From positions 1,860,001 through 1,924,000 of the forward strand of contig NZ_AP023179.1 in NCBI RefSeq assembly GCF_013426915.1: a stretch of DNA of 64,000 nucleotides. The letters are read 5' to 3'. The notes under the pieces are model-generated. The model searched no databases. It saw nothing but the letters and a program-made list of their open reading frames with translations, and was not told the origin of the DNA. The position numbers and the translations under genes are program-made. This DNA is from Paraburkholderia sp. PGU19. GTDB lineage: Bacteria > Pseudomonadota > Gammaproteobacteria > Burkholderiales > Burkholderiaceae. The number at the start of each line of letters is the position of its first letter. The first letter of the stretch is position 1. Positions 16,757 to 26,178 of the stretch are shown here, piece after piece.

Positions 16757-17662
16757 ATGGACAACACTGCACTGCGTTACTTTCTGGAAGTGGCCCGCAG
16801 CGGGTCGCTGAGCAAGGCTTCGGAGCGGCTCTTCGTCGCTGTGTCGGCGTTGAGCCGGCAGATCGGCAAGCTCGAGGAGGAACTGGGCACGCCGTTATTC
16901 GAGCGGCGGCCGCGCGGCATGGTGCTGAGCGATGCGGGACGGATGCTGGCCGACTATGCGCGGCGCACCCTGCTCGAAACCGAACGCGTAGTCGGCGAGA
17001 TTCGCGGGCTGGCCGAGGAGGGCCGCGCGACGATACGCGTCGCCAGTTCCGAAGGCGTCGCGCCGCATTTCCTGCCGCAGGTGTTTGCGCATTTCCTGAA
17101 GACGCATCCGTCGACGCATTTCCAGCTCGACGTGTCCGCGCCCTCCGTGGCGACGCAGCGGGTGAGAGAGGGGACGACCGATATCGCTGTGTGTTTCAGC
17201 CTCGCGCCGGAGAAGGAGATCAACGTGCACTATTCGCAGCGCGCGCCGATTTTCGCGCTGGTGCGGCGCGGCCATCCGCTTGCCGCGCGCGAGTCGGTGT
17301 CGTTGAAGGATCTGACGCCGTGGCCGCTTGCGATGGACAACCAGGGCGTGACGATCCGGCAACTGTTCGATATTTCATGCAGCCTCGAAGGGCTGATCTT
17401 CGAGCCGGTGTTCGTCAGCAACTATCACGCCGCGCTGCAGAGCTTCGTGCGGCACACGGATGCCGTCACGCTGACGGGCTATCTGACGGTGCGCAGCCGG
17501 CTCGATGTCGATGGACTTGCTGCCGTGCCGATTACGAATGCGGAATTGCATCAGCGGACGCTGCAGGTTCAGACCATGGCGGGCCGCACGCTGCCGCATA
17601 CGATGCAGGCGTTTCTCGAACTGTTGATGCGGGCGATCGAAGAGCCGGAGGTGGTGGATTGA
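16757..17662 (+). CDS. LysR-family transcriptional regulator
   Basis: A 301-aa regulator with an N-terminal winged helix-turn-helix (ALRYFLEVARSGSLSKASERL to about residue 60) and an effector-binding domain from about 90 to 295. It is divergent from the M20 peptidase–MHS carrier–S12 hydrolase operon, and a palindrome lies directly upstream of its start, so it most likely controls that operon. The inducer is unknown. It is intact and of normal length. Confidence 0.88.
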   Translation: MDNTALRYFLEVARSGSLSKASERLFVAVSALSRQIGKLEEELGTPLFERRPRGMVLSDAGRMLADYARRTLLETERVVGEIRGLAEEGRATIRVASSEGVAPHFLPQVFAHFLKTHPSTHFQLDVSAPSVATQRVREGTTDIAVCFSLAPEKEINVHYSQRAPIFALVRRGHPLAARESVSLKDLTPWPLAMDNQGVTIRQLFDISCSLEGLIFEPVFVSNYHAALQSFVRHTDAVTLTGYLTVRSRLDVDGLAAVPITNAELHQRTLQVQTMAGRTLPHTMQAFLELLMRAIEEPEVVD

Positions 17663-17758
17663 GCGCTTGCCTACATCGGGCGTGTGACCCAGGTGCGATG
17701 CTATGATCTGGCACATGCGCACCGCTGCTCCGACATTCTCTTCGCGCCCAGAAAGCAG

Positions 17759-18520
17759 ATGACACTTCATCCAAACTCAACATTCGAGGCAATCGATAAC
17801 GACAAGTCGAAGCTCGATGCGGCTCGCCCGTTGCCTAAGCATTCGCTCGCAACGTTGCGCGAGAAGCTGGCGCTTGAGTGGACCTATCACTCCAATGCGA
17901 TCGAAGGTAATACGCTCACGCTCCGCGAGACCAAGGTGGTGCTGGAAGGAATCACGGTAGGTGGCAAGTCGCTTCGCGAGCATTTCGAAGCAACCAACCA
18001 TCGCGATGCAATCCTATACGTTGAAGAGCTTGTCGCGAAACAGGAGCCATTGTCCGAATGGCAAATCCGAAACATTCATGCGCTCGTTCTCAAAGGCATC
18101 GATGACGGCGAAGCCGGGCGATATCGACAGGAAAACGTGGTAATTGCGGGTGCAAGCACGACACCGCCAGATTTTCTCCATTTGCCGGCGGAAATGGCGT
18201 CACTTGTCGAGTGGCATGTTCAGGCGCAAGCGCTTCATCCGATCACGCGTGCAGCCGAATTGCACACGCGTTTCGTCAAGATTCATCCGTTCGTCGACGG
18301 CAACGGACGTACGGCTCGTCTGTTACTGAATTTCGAACTGATGAAGGCGGGCTATCCGCCGGCGATCATCCGTAAGGAAGATCGCCTCGCCTACTACGAT
18401 GCACTCGATGAGGCCTGGGTGAGCGATGACTACAGCGCGATCACGCTACTGGTCGCGCAAGCCGTTCAGCGTTCGCTCGACACCTACCTGCAGGTGCTGG
18501 GCTTGCGTAGCGTGCGCTGA
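17759..18520 (+). CDS. fic: Class II (N-terminally self-inhibited) Fic protein
   Basis: A 253-aa Fic-domain protein. The catalytic motif HPFVDGNGRTAR is at residues 176–187, with the essential His176 followed by the phosphate-binding Gly-Asn-Gly-Arg. An inhibitory helix motif SNAIEGN is at residues 45–51 with the blocking Glu49, marking a class II Fic that inhibits itself and needs no separate antitoxin. Most Fic enzymes transfer AMP to a hydroxyl side chain of a target protein. ATG 17759 is chosen because a -10-like TATGAT lies at 17702 and a GTG at 17684 would add unrelated residues. Codon use is more AT-rich than that of its neighbours, a hint of transfer. Confidence 0.85.
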   Translation: MTLHPNSTFEAIDNDKSKLDAARPLPKHSLATLREKLALEWTYHSNAIEGNTLTLRETKVVLEGITVGGKSLREHFEATNHRDAILYVEELVAKQEPLSEWQIRNIHALVLKGIDDGEAGRYRQENVVIAGASTTPPDFLHLPAEMASLVEWHVQAQALHPITRAAELHTRFVKIHPFVDGNGRTARLLLNFELMKAGYPPAIIRKEDRLAYYDALDEAWVSDDYSAITLLVAQAVQRSLDTYLQVLGLRSVR

Positions 18521-18527
18521 GCTTGCG

Positions 18528-19904
18528 TCAGCTCAACACACCCCACAACACCAGCGTCCCCACCAGCCCAACCACGGACACGATAGTCTGCAAAATCGAC
18601 CAGACGAACACCGTCTGCTTCAGTTGCAGTCCGAAGTATTCGCGGACCATCCAGAAGCCCGCGTCGTTGACGTGGCAGAAGAACACCGAACCAGCGCCGA
18701 TGGCGAGCGCCATCAACGAATTGTGCGTCGCCGATAGCCCCACGACGACGGGCGCCACGATGCCCGCCGTCGTCGTGGTCGCAACCGTGGCCGAGCCCGT
18801 CGCCTGACGCAGCGCGACGGCGATCAGCCACGCGAGCAACAGCAGCGGCATGTGCGCGCCTACTGCGATCTTGCCGATCGTCGTGCTGATACCCGCGGCG
18901 ACGAGCGTCTGCTTCAGGCCGCCGCCCGCGCCGATGGTCAGCAGCAGCGCCGCGATGGGCGGCAGGCTCTTGCGCAAGATGCCGCCGACGCGATCGCGCG
19001 ACATGCCGCGCGACCAGCCGAGCGCAACGATCGCGAAGATCACGGTCAGCCCAAGCGCGATGATCGGCTCACCGAGAAAGTCGAGCGTGTCGAACAGCAG
19101 CGTGTCTTTTTCAAGCGCGAGTTTCGCCACCGTGCGCCCGAGCATCAGCACGACGGGCATCAGGATCGTCACCAGCGATATGGCGAAGCCGGGCAGTTCG
19201 GTTTGCGTCGACCCGGCGCGAAACAGCTTGCCCATTTCTTCCGGTTCGGCGATCTGCATCCGCTTCGACAGTGCGATGCCATAGAGCGGACCCGCGAGGA
19301 TCACCGCGGGAATCGCGACGATCAGCCCAAGGCCGAGCGTGATGCCGAGATCGGCATGCAGCGCGCTCACGGCGATCAGCGGACCCGGATGCGGCGGCAA
19401 TAGCGCATGCAGTGTGGTCATGCCGGCGAGGGCGGGAATGGCGATACGCAGGATCGGCTGCTGCGAGCGGCGCGCCATCACGAAGATGATGGGCACCATC
19501 ATCACCAGACCCACTTCGAAGAACAGCGGCAAGCCGATGATGATCGCGACGAGCGCCATCAGCCAGGGCAGGCGGCGCGGCGTGGAGTGTTCGAGGATCG
19601 TCGACACGAGCCGGTCGGCCGCGCCCGAATCGGCCATCAGCGCGCCCAGCATCGCACCGAGCGCAATGATGATGCCGACGTCGCCGAGCAGCGCACCTGC
19701 GCCTTTGCTGAACGAACTCGCGACGACGTCGAGCGGCAGTTGCGCAGTGAAGCCCGCGGCGAACGTGCCGATCAGGATCGACAGGAAGGGCGCGAGCTTG
19801 AGCGCGCTGATGAAGACGATGATGAGCGCAAGGCCGAGCGCGCACGAGAGAATGAGGCGTGTGTCGTGGGCGGACCACGGAGTCAGGGCGGCGGTGAGAT
19901 GCAC
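18528..19904 (-). CDS. GntP-family gluconate/organic-acid permease
   Basis: A 458-aa multi-pass permease of the GntP family (gluconate:H+ symporters and relatives), with the conserved loop around LLPPHPGPLIAVSAL and a C-terminal stretch GSATVATTTTAG. The predicted start is GTG 19904 after AAAGAGA; the frame extends further but without homology. No gluconate kinase or regulator is adjacent, so the substrate could be another sugar acid or hydroxy acid. It is convergent with fic, 7 bases apart. A long AT-rich region with an operator-like dyad (20096–20114) lies upstream. Confidence 0.85.
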   Translation of the reverse strand: MHLTAALTPWSAHDTRLILSCALGLALIIVFISALKLAPFLSILIGTFAAGFTAQLPLDVVASSFSKGAGALLGDVGIIIALGAMLGALMADSGAADRLVSTILEHSTPRRLPWLMALVAIIIGLPLFFEVGLVMMVPIIFVMARRSQQPILRIAIPALAGMTTLHALLPPHPGPLIAVSALHADLGITLGLGLIVAIPAVILAGPLYGIALSKRMQIAEPEEMGKLFRAGSTQTELPGFAISLVTILMPVVLMLGRTVAKLALEKDTLLFDTLDFLGEPIIALGLTVIFAIVALGWSRGMSRDRVGGILRKSLPPIAALLLTIGAGGGLKQTLVAAGISTTIGKIAVGAHMPLLLLAWLIAVALRQATGSATVATTTTAGIVAPVVVGLSATHNSLMALAIGAGSVFFCHVNDAGFWMVREYFGLQLKQTVFVWSILQTIVSVVGLVGTLVLWGVLS

Positions 19905-20095
19905 AGGATGTCTCTTTCGGTTCGGGCGTTGGTGATGTTGTTGGTGGAATCGAAGGTGTGTGCGGGAAGCATGGCGGCTGGCGCAGAGCGACCGATGGTA
20001 ACAGCGGCTGCTTTCAGATGCCTGCTGGCTGGCAAAGGCGTTAAGTATCGACGCGCGCAATGCCCGGATGCCACGCAAAAATCAATACATGGATT

Positions 20096-20114
20096 TATCA
20101 ATTATTTATTGATA
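20096..20114. promoter_or_regulatory. AT-rich 7-bp dyad upstream of the GntP-family gene
   Basis: TATCAAT (20096–20102) and ATTGATA (20108–20114) form a perfect inverted repeat with a 5-base centre, about 190 bases upstream of the permease start. A further ATCAATA lies just to its left. It resembles an operator for a small dimeric regulator; none is encoded nearby. Confidence 0.35.
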
Positions 20115-20262
20115 GATTTAAGTCTTGTTGAAATTAGGTGATCAGATTCAATTATCTTACCGTTATAAGAATGAGAAAGGTAAATATACAGCGCACAGCT
20201 TGCAACGTTTATAGTCGATCCCATAAAATCCGCAGGCCTGTATTCCGAGAACAGCTAGAATT

Positions 20263-20299
20263 GGGCACTTGGGGCGCATCCGCGAGAGGGATGTGCCCC
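20263..20299 (+). promoter_or_regulatory. Stem-loop with alternative pairing in the porin leader region
   Basis: GGGGCGCATCC (20271–20281) pairs with GGATGTGCCCC (20289–20299), 11 bp with one G·U pair. The same right arm can instead pair with GGGCAC (20263–20268). The element lies 165 bases before the porin ATG and has no U tract, so it is not an ordinary terminator. Confidence 0.35.
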
Positions 20300-20463
20300 A
20301 TTTCATATGGATTCCTGTCCCATCGAAATAACGAATTCCATTACAGGGAAGATTGAGAAAGCATTTAAAGGGTGGTTTAAACGCAACGACAAAGTCTCAA
20401 AGCCGATTCAATCAGATATTCTCCGCGCCACGATAGCATTCGTTATCGGAAAATGGAGAAAAG

Positions 20464-21603
20464 ATGAAAAAGCTCGTACTCTCGACCCTCTCGCTCGCAT
20501 TGTTCGGCACGGCCGGTGCCGCGCACGCTCAAAATTCCGTCACGCTCTACGGCCTGCTCGATACGGGCCTGACGTACTCCAGCAATTCTGGCGGTCATAG
20601 CAATATCCAGCAGGCCAGCGGCATCCTGAACGGCAACCGTTGGGGTCTGCGTGGCTCGGAAGATCTCGGCAACGGTCTGAAGGCGATCTTCACTCTGGAA
20701 AGCGGCTTCAATCTGTCGACGGGCAACATGGGCCAGAACAGCCGCCTGTTCGGCCGCCAGGCATTCGTCGGCCTCGCGAGCGACCAGTACGGCTCGGTCA
20801 CACTCGGTCGCCAGTATGACAATCTCGTCGACAACCTGGGCCCACTGTCGCTGAATGGCACCCAATACGGCGGCACGCTCGCCTCGCACCCGTACGACAA
20901 CGACAACCTGAACAACTCGTTCCGCGTCAGCAACTCGGTCAAGTATCAGAGCGTCGATTACGCGGGCTTCAAGGTCGGCGCGATGTATGGCTTCTCGAAC
21001 CAGGCCGACGGCTTCTCGGACAACCGTGCATATAGCGTCGGCGCGACGTATACGTTCGGCGGCCTGAAGGTTGCGGCGGCTTACCTGCAACTGAACGGCG
21101 CGGGCACGAGCAACGCGAGCGGCGCCGTGAGCAGCGACGCGACCTTCACGGCTTCGCGTCAACGCACGTACGGCGCGGGCGTCAGCTACGCGTTCGGCCC
21201 GGCTAACGTCGGCTTCGTGTTCACGCAGACGCAACTCGCGAATGCGACGTCGATCGGCGCAACGGCGTCGGGCACGTCGAGCGGCTTCACGCTGAACGGC
21301 AATGGCGCGCACTTCACCAACTTCGAAGTGAACGGCCGTTACGCGCTCACGCCGGCATGGACGCTGTCGGGTGCGTACACGTACACCGATGCAAGCCTGC
21401 AAGGTGTCGATCCGAAGTACCACCAGGTCACGCTGCAAACGGATTACGCACTGTCCAAGCGCACCGATGTGTATGCTGAGGCGGCATATCAGCATGTCGG
21501 CAGCACGGGCAGCTCGGGCATTACCGCGCATATCGTCGGCGTAAGCGCGTCGTCGTCGGATTCGCAAGTGGTTGGCACCGTGGGTATTCGCCACCGCTTC
21601 TAA
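20464..21603 (+). CDS. OmpC-type general porin
   Basis: A 379-aa outer-membrane protein of the Gram-negative (Burkholderia-type) porin family. A signal peptide is cleaved near GAAHAQ (residue 23). The mature N-terminus SVTLYGLLDTG, the RWGLRGSEDLGNGLKAIF segment and the C-terminal RHRF with final Phe are family hallmarks. It forms a trimeric 16-stranded barrel for passive uptake of small solutes. The ribosome binding site is GGAGAA. A hairpin terminator follows at 21692. The leader contains an unusual stem-loop that may regulate expression. Confidence 0.92.
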   Translation: MKKLVLSTLSLALFGTAGAAHAQNSVTLYGLLDTGLTYSSNSGGHSNIQQASGILNGNRWGLRGSEDLGNGLKAIFTLESGFNLSTGNMGQNSRLFGRQAFVGLASDQYGSVTLGRQYDNLVDNLGPLSLNGTQYGGTLASHPYDNDNLNNSFRVSNSVKYQSVDYAGFKVGAMYGFSNQADGFSDNRAYSVGATYTFGGLKVAAAYLQLNGAGTSNASGAVSSDATFTASRQRTYGAGVSYAFGPANVGFVFTQTQLANATSIGATASGTSSGFTLNGNGAHFTNFEVNGRYALTPAWTLSGAYTYTDASLQGVDPKYHQVTLQTDYALSKRTDVYAEAAYQHVGSTGSSGITAHIVGVSASSSDSQVVGTVGIRHRF

Positions 21604-21691
21604 GCGCTTCGAGACGCACCTTCATTCGTCGCGGGAATCGCAGGGCGTGCTCTGTGGGGCGGGTGCCGCGTATGCCACGAAAGCTTGATTG

Positions 21692-21731
21692 ACGCGCGTC
21701 CCGTCTCGGCGGGGCGCGCGTTTGCGCTTTT
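21692..21731 (+). terminator. Rho-independent terminator after the porin gene
   Basis: CGCGCGTCCCG (21693–21703) pairs with 21710–21720 (one wobble pair), and is followed by TTTGCGCTTTT. Confidence 0.6.
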
Positions 21732-21894
21732 ACGATGCTCGCCGTGACGGCCATGGCACATCGGCAACAAGTCATCAGATTTGATGTTCGTCAACTGAAG
21801 CAGAAAAAGACGCACGAGCCGGAAACATTCGCGATTCGACTGGGTCTGTTGTTACGGATTTGATATGTGATCCTTATCAGAATCGTTAAATCTT

Positions 21895-23970
21895 ATGACC
21901 CGAACATCAATCTGGCCTGATAGTCCCGATCCTTTTCTTTTTCTGGAAGAGCTCGACAGTCCCGCTGCTCGTGGATGGGTTGATGAGCAGAACGCATGCA
22001 CGCATGCCGCCTGGTGCAGCGGTCCTCTATAGGACGATCTCCTTGCAAAACTGGAGCGCGCGTTCCCGCCGTCCGAGCGACCCGTCATTCCCGCTCGAAT
22101 GAAGGATTGGGCGTACGACGTATGGACCGACGCGGACAATCCGAGAGGGCTGTGGCGTCGCACGTCCTGGGAGAGTTGGCGCGATCGCGCGCCTGATTGG
22201 CAAACCCTGCTCGATTTCGATGCGTTGGGCAGGGCGGAAGGCACGCCGTGGATGCTCTCTGATCTCGCCATTCTCCATCCCGACGGCGATCGCGCACTGA
22301 TCCTGTTGTCGCCGGACGGCGGCGATTCAGTCGTCGTACGCGAATTCGATATCGAGCAGCGTCGTTTCGTGCGCGACGGGTTTGTCATCGAACCCGCCGG
22401 CAAGCATTCTGTCGAATGGATCGATCGCGATACCGTCTATGTCGGCTGGGATGGCGGTGACGACACGGTGACGCGGTCGGGTTACCCGCGCGAAGTCAGG
22501 CGCTGGGTCCGCGGCACCAGGCTTGCCGATTCGCCCGTCGTGTTTTGGGGTGAATTCGACGATGTCAGCGTCGACGGCGCCTATGATCCCATCGAACAAC
22601 GGCACACCATGTTTCGGGACGTCGGTTTCCACGATGCGCATACCTATCATCTATCGGACGACGGCAACTGGACGCGCTATGACGTGCCCGCGCATGTGGC
22701 CGTCGGCGCCTGGAACGGATGGCTGCTGCTTCAGCCACGGCTCGACTGGAAATGTGGCGGCAGCACGCACGCAAACGGCGGCTTGCTGGCGGTGCGCGAA
22801 CAGGCTTTTCTGGCAGGCAACCGCGATTTCGTCCCGCTGTTTAAGCCCACAGGGACGACATCAGCGTGCGAGTGGACTGCGACGCGCCATTATCTGATCG
22901 TGTCGTGGCTCGACGACGTGCAGTGTCGCAACATGGTGTGGCAGCCGCGGCAGATGGCCGATGGCGACTGGTCGTGGCATTCCCGCGTGTTTCCCGTACG
23001 GGATGCGTCGCAGGTCAGCCTGACTCCGATCGAGACGACACTCAACGATGAAGCGTATGTCTATGTCGATGATTGCCTGCAACCGCCCGAATACTCGCTG
23101 GCCGATCTCGCTGTCGAAGACCTGTCGCAAGGTTCGTCGCTGGAACGATGGCCTGCGCAGTTCGATGCTGCCTCGCTTGCTGTTCGACGCGATCATGCTC
23201 TATCGCGGGACGGCACACGGGTGGCGTATACGGTGATGGGTCCCAGCGCGGTGCTCGAAGGCACGGCGCCGATGCCATGCCCGTGCGTGTTGACGGGTTA
23301 TGGCGGTTTCGCCGTGCCGCTCGTGCCCGGCTACGATCCTGGGCTGGGTGTCGGCTGGCTCGAACGAAATGGCGTGACCGTCATCGCGCACATTCGCGGC
23401 GGCGGAGAATTCGGTGCGGACTGGCACACGTCCGCGCAGCGCGAGCATCGGCAACGCGCGTTCGACGATTTCATTGCCGTGGCCGAGAAGTTGATCGCCG
23501 ATGGCATGACAACGCCCGCGCGGCTCGGCATTCAGGGCGGCAGCAACGGCGGACTGCTGGTGGCCGCGTGCATGGTGCAGCGCCCGGCGCTGTTCGGCGC
23601 CGTCGTGTGCCAGGTGCCGCTGCTCGACATGGAGCGCTATCATTTGCTGCATGCCGGTGCCTCCTGGCTCGAGGAATTCGGCGATCCGGACGATCCGGAT
23701 CATGCATTGGCGCTCGCGGCCTATTCGCCGTATCACTGTGTGATTGGCGACGCTACGTATCCGCCTGTGCTGTTCGTGACATCGACGAGTGACGACCGTG
23801 TTCATCCGGGGCATGCGCGAAAAATGGTTGCGCGAATGCAGGCTCAAGGGCATCCGGATGTGTGGCTTCTCGAGAAAGCGGGCGGCGGCCATGGTAGCGT
23901 GGACGGTCTGGATGCAGCGCAATCGCAAGCTGTCGAATATAACTTCCTGTGGGGCAACTTGCGGCAATGA
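21895..23970 (+). pseudogene. S9 prolyl-oligopeptidase-family peptidase with in-frame amber codon
   Basis: The 691-codon frame from ATG 21895 has the normal start of an S9A oligopeptidase (SPDPFLFLEELDSPAARGWV) but carries a TAG at 22030–22032 (codon 46). After it the same frame continues with homologous sequence (DDLLAKLERAF) into the long open frame. Catalytic residues in the full numbering are Ser550 in GGSNGGLL, Asp633/634 in TSDDRVH, and His666 in GGGHGS, close to their positions in known prolyl oligopeptidases. Translation could restart at ATG 22099 and give 623 aa lacking part of the propeller lid. These enzymes cut short proline-containing peptides. Nonsense mutation, amber readthrough and sequencing error are all possible. 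Confidence 0.8.
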
Positions 23971-24136
23971 AGGGGCTCAATGGGCGACGGATTCTTAAAC
24001 CGGTTTGGCGACATCCAGACGGGAGGCAACCGGAGGGAAGGGCGCGACGGTCGCCGCCGGTATCCACGCAACGTGAGCCGCCCGTGACAGCGGTTCCGTC
24101 GATAGAGCGGATCTGTGTACGCATCTGTCGCACAGC

Positions 24137-24142
24137 TATAAT
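24137..24142 (+). promoter_or_regulatory. -10 element of the lipoprotein gene
   Basis: A perfect TATAAT lies 33 bases upstream of the GTG start at 24175, giving a short leader with AAAGGAAG as the ribosome binding site. The -35 region (TGTGTA, 24114–24119, 17-base spacer) is weak. Confidence 0.45.
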
Positions 24143-24174
24143 CGCGCTCGACCGTTGCAAAGGAAGCCCCGCTC

Positions 24175-24630
24175 GTGAAAAAAATCCATGTCGTTGCGCT
24201 CGCCGCGCTCGTGCTCGCAGGATGCTCGTCTGCCGAAAAGGAGGCGCGCCAGGCCCAGGAATACTCGCACAACGAAACCAGCCTTGCCGCTGCGCAGCGC
24301 AATGCGGCCGTCAACTGCGACGGCGCGCAGTGCGACGCCGCGTGGGTGGCGACGAAGCGCTATGTCGAGCAGCATTCCGATACCTCCGTCACGCGCGCGG
24401 ACGCCGTGGCGATCGAAACCGATGTGCCTTACAGTTCCGGCAAGGTGTCGTTCTCGGCGACGCGTGTCGCGAAACCGGGCGGCGCGACGCTCACGCTGTT
24501 TGCGCAGTGTCGCGGCATGTATGGGCCGGACAACGCGAAGGGCTCTGATTACGACGACTGCGCAAGCAAGATCCTGAAAACGCAGAATGGGTATGTCGCG
24601 TTTGTCAGGAAGCAGGTGTCGGGGCAGTAA
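24175..24630 (+). CDS. Small lipoprotein of unknown function
   Basis: A 151-aa protein beginning at GTG with a lipoprotein signal peptide and lipobox LAGC (Cys17). The mature part holds three or more further cysteines (NCDGAQCDAAW, AQCRGMYG, DDCASK) that could form disulfides in the periplasm. Residue 18 onward is SSAEKE, without Asp at +2, so outer-membrane anchoring is expected. I do not recognise a named domain. It looks like a conserved Burkholderiaceae surface or periplasmic protein. It has its own promoter and no obvious operon partners. Confidence 0.7.
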   Translation: MKKIHVVALAALVLAGCSSAEKEARQAQEYSHNETSLAAAQRNAAVNCDGAQCDAAWVATKRYVEQHSDTSVTRADAVAIETDVPYSSGKVSFSATRVAKPGGATLTLFAQCRGMYGPDNAKGSDYDDCASKILKTQNGYVAFVRKQVSGQ

Positions 24631-24768
24631 GTCGCGCTGATTCGGCGGCGCGCGCAGGCCGGTTGCCTCGAATATCGGGGTTGCGGCTCTCGATGTTCGT
24701 GGTCTGTTCAGCCGAGGTCGTTTGAGATCTCTTGCGCGGCGCAGGGGTAAGCCGGCGGCGCGTCGAGG

Positions 24769-26178
24769 TTACTTGTCAGCCTTGCCCAGATCACGCAGAC
24801 GCTTGCCGGCCATCAGGTCGTTACCCAGCTTCTCGAGCGAGACACCGCGAGTCTCGGGTACATAAAAGAACACCACGATCGCGAAGATCACATTGAGAAT
24901 GGCATACAGCACGAAGGTGTTCGCCTCGCCAACCGTCGACAACAGGCTGAGGAACGTGGCCGCGACGGCCATGTTGGCCACCCAGTTGACCAGGGTTGAG
25001 ACAGCGATGCCGAAGTCCCGTCCCTGCTGGGGTTGAATCTCCGAGCAGAGAATCCACACGAGAGGACCCGCGGACATGGCGAAGCCTGCGATGAAGAGCA
25101 GCAGCGCCGCAACAGCCAGAATCTGTGCCGTGAGACCCGCCACACCGGCATGCAGCAGAAGCCCGAGAGAGCACATTCCGAATGCCATGACCGCGCATCC
25201 CGCGTAGAGAATCGGCTTGCGGCCCCAACGATCGACGAAGGCGATTGCGCCAAACGTTGCCACGACGTTGACAAGGCCGACGATGACGGTAGCCCACAGT
25301 TGCTGCTCATGGGTGCCGAAGCCTGCCAGCTCGAAAATGCGCGGCGCGTAGTACATCACGACGTTGATGCCCGTGAGCTGCTGGAAGACCTGCAGCACGA
25401 TGCCGAGCAGCACCGAACGACGAAAGTTCGGGTTCTTGCGCAGCAGGCTCCATCCCCGCTGGGGTCGCGTGTTGTCCTCGGTGACCTGTTCGAGTTCCGC
25501 TTGAACGTCAGCCGGATTGCCGTGGAGGCGCTCAAGGACGGTGCGAGCTTCCGCTGCGCGGTTGCGCTGAAGCAGCCAGCGCGGACTGTCGGGGAGGGCG
25601 AGGACGCCCGCCAGGAAGATCGCGGCGGGGATCGCGATAACGCCCAGCATCCAGCGCCAGTCGGCCACGTAGGAAAGCCCGATGTTCGACAGGAAGGCCG
25701 CGAGAATCCCGACTGTAATCATCAGTTGATAGGTGGAGATCATGGCCCCGCGCACCTGTCTCGGCGCCACCTCCGAAAGATAGAGCGGCGCCGTGAAGGA
25801 CGCCATGCCGACGGCAAGGCCCAGCAGCAGGCGCGCGCCGATCAAATCTACCGGACTGCCCGCGAAGCCCGACCATAGCGAGCCCACGATGAACAGTACC
25901 GCCGCCAGCGCAAGCGCGTAGCGGCGTCCGAGGCGCCACGACAGCCAGCCCGCACCCAGTGCGCCGATTGCCGCGCCGACCATCATCGAACTGACGATCC
26001 ATTCCTGCGAGCGGTCGTTCAGAACGAAATGCTTCGCGACAAAGGGCAGGGCGCCTGAAATCACGCCGATGTCGAGACCGAACAGCAGGCCGGCCAGCGC
26101 TGCCATGAGGCAGACGAAGAGGCCATAGCGTCTGGATCTCGAACGGGTGGGGGCGATGCTGTCAGCGAGCGTGCTCAT
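24769..26178 (-). CDS. Sugar porter (GalP/AraE/XylE-like) MFS symporter
   Basis: A 469-aa, 12-segment MFS protein of the sugar porter family. Signatures include GLLFGLDIGVISGALPF in helix 1, the QVFQQLTGINVVMYYAP segment in helix 7, WRWMLGV after helix 5, and the C-terminal PETRGVSLEKL. These are seen in proton-coupled galactose, arabinose and xylose carriers. I chose ATG 26178 after GGAGAC; upstream ATGs lack homology. No sugar-metabolism gene is adjacent, so the substrate is open. A 9-bp dyad (26352–26378) lies upstream and might be its operator. Confidence 0.88.
   Translation of the reverse strand: MSTLADSIAPTRSRSRRYGLFVCLMAALAGLLFGLDIGVISGALPFVAKHFVLNDRSQEWIVSSMMVGAAIGALGAGWLSWRLGRRYALALAAVLFIVGSLWSGFAGSPVDLIGARLLLGLAVGMASFTAPLYLSEVAPRQVRGAMISTYQLMITVGILAAFLSNIGLSYVADWRWMLGVIAIPAAIFLAGVLALPDSPRWLLQRNRAAEARTVLERLHGNPADVQAELEQVTEDNTRPQRGWSLLRKNPNFRRSVLLGIVLQVFQQLTGINVVMYYAPRIFELAGFGTHEQQLWATVIVGLVNVVATFGAIAFVDRWGRKPILYAGCAVMAFGMCSLGLLLHAGVAGLTAQILAVAALLLFIAGFAMSAGPLVWILCSEIQPQQGRDFGIAVSTLVNWVANMAVAATFLSLLSTVGEANTFVLYAILNVIFAIVVFFYVPETRGVSLEKLGNDLMAGKRLRDLGKADK

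Larger units (their letters stand above)
19905..20463. other. AT-rich divergent regulatory region between gntP-like and porin genes
   Basis: This 559-bp stretch holds no supported gene. It contains a dyad upstream of the permease gene (20096–20114) and a strong stem-loop with an alternative pairing (20263–20299). A weaker CGATA/TATCG dyad (about 20431–20448) lies just before the porin ribosome binding site. The composition is clearly more AT-rich than the coding flanks. Confidence 0.55.

Noticed and set aside
20307-20600. Plus-strand frame crossing the porin start
   Set aside because: It overlaps the porin signal peptide region in another frame, with no homology.
24136-24375. Minus-strand frame over the lipoprotein gene
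   Set aside because: No ribosome binding site, and the plus-strand gene has a promoter, lipobox and cysteine pattern.
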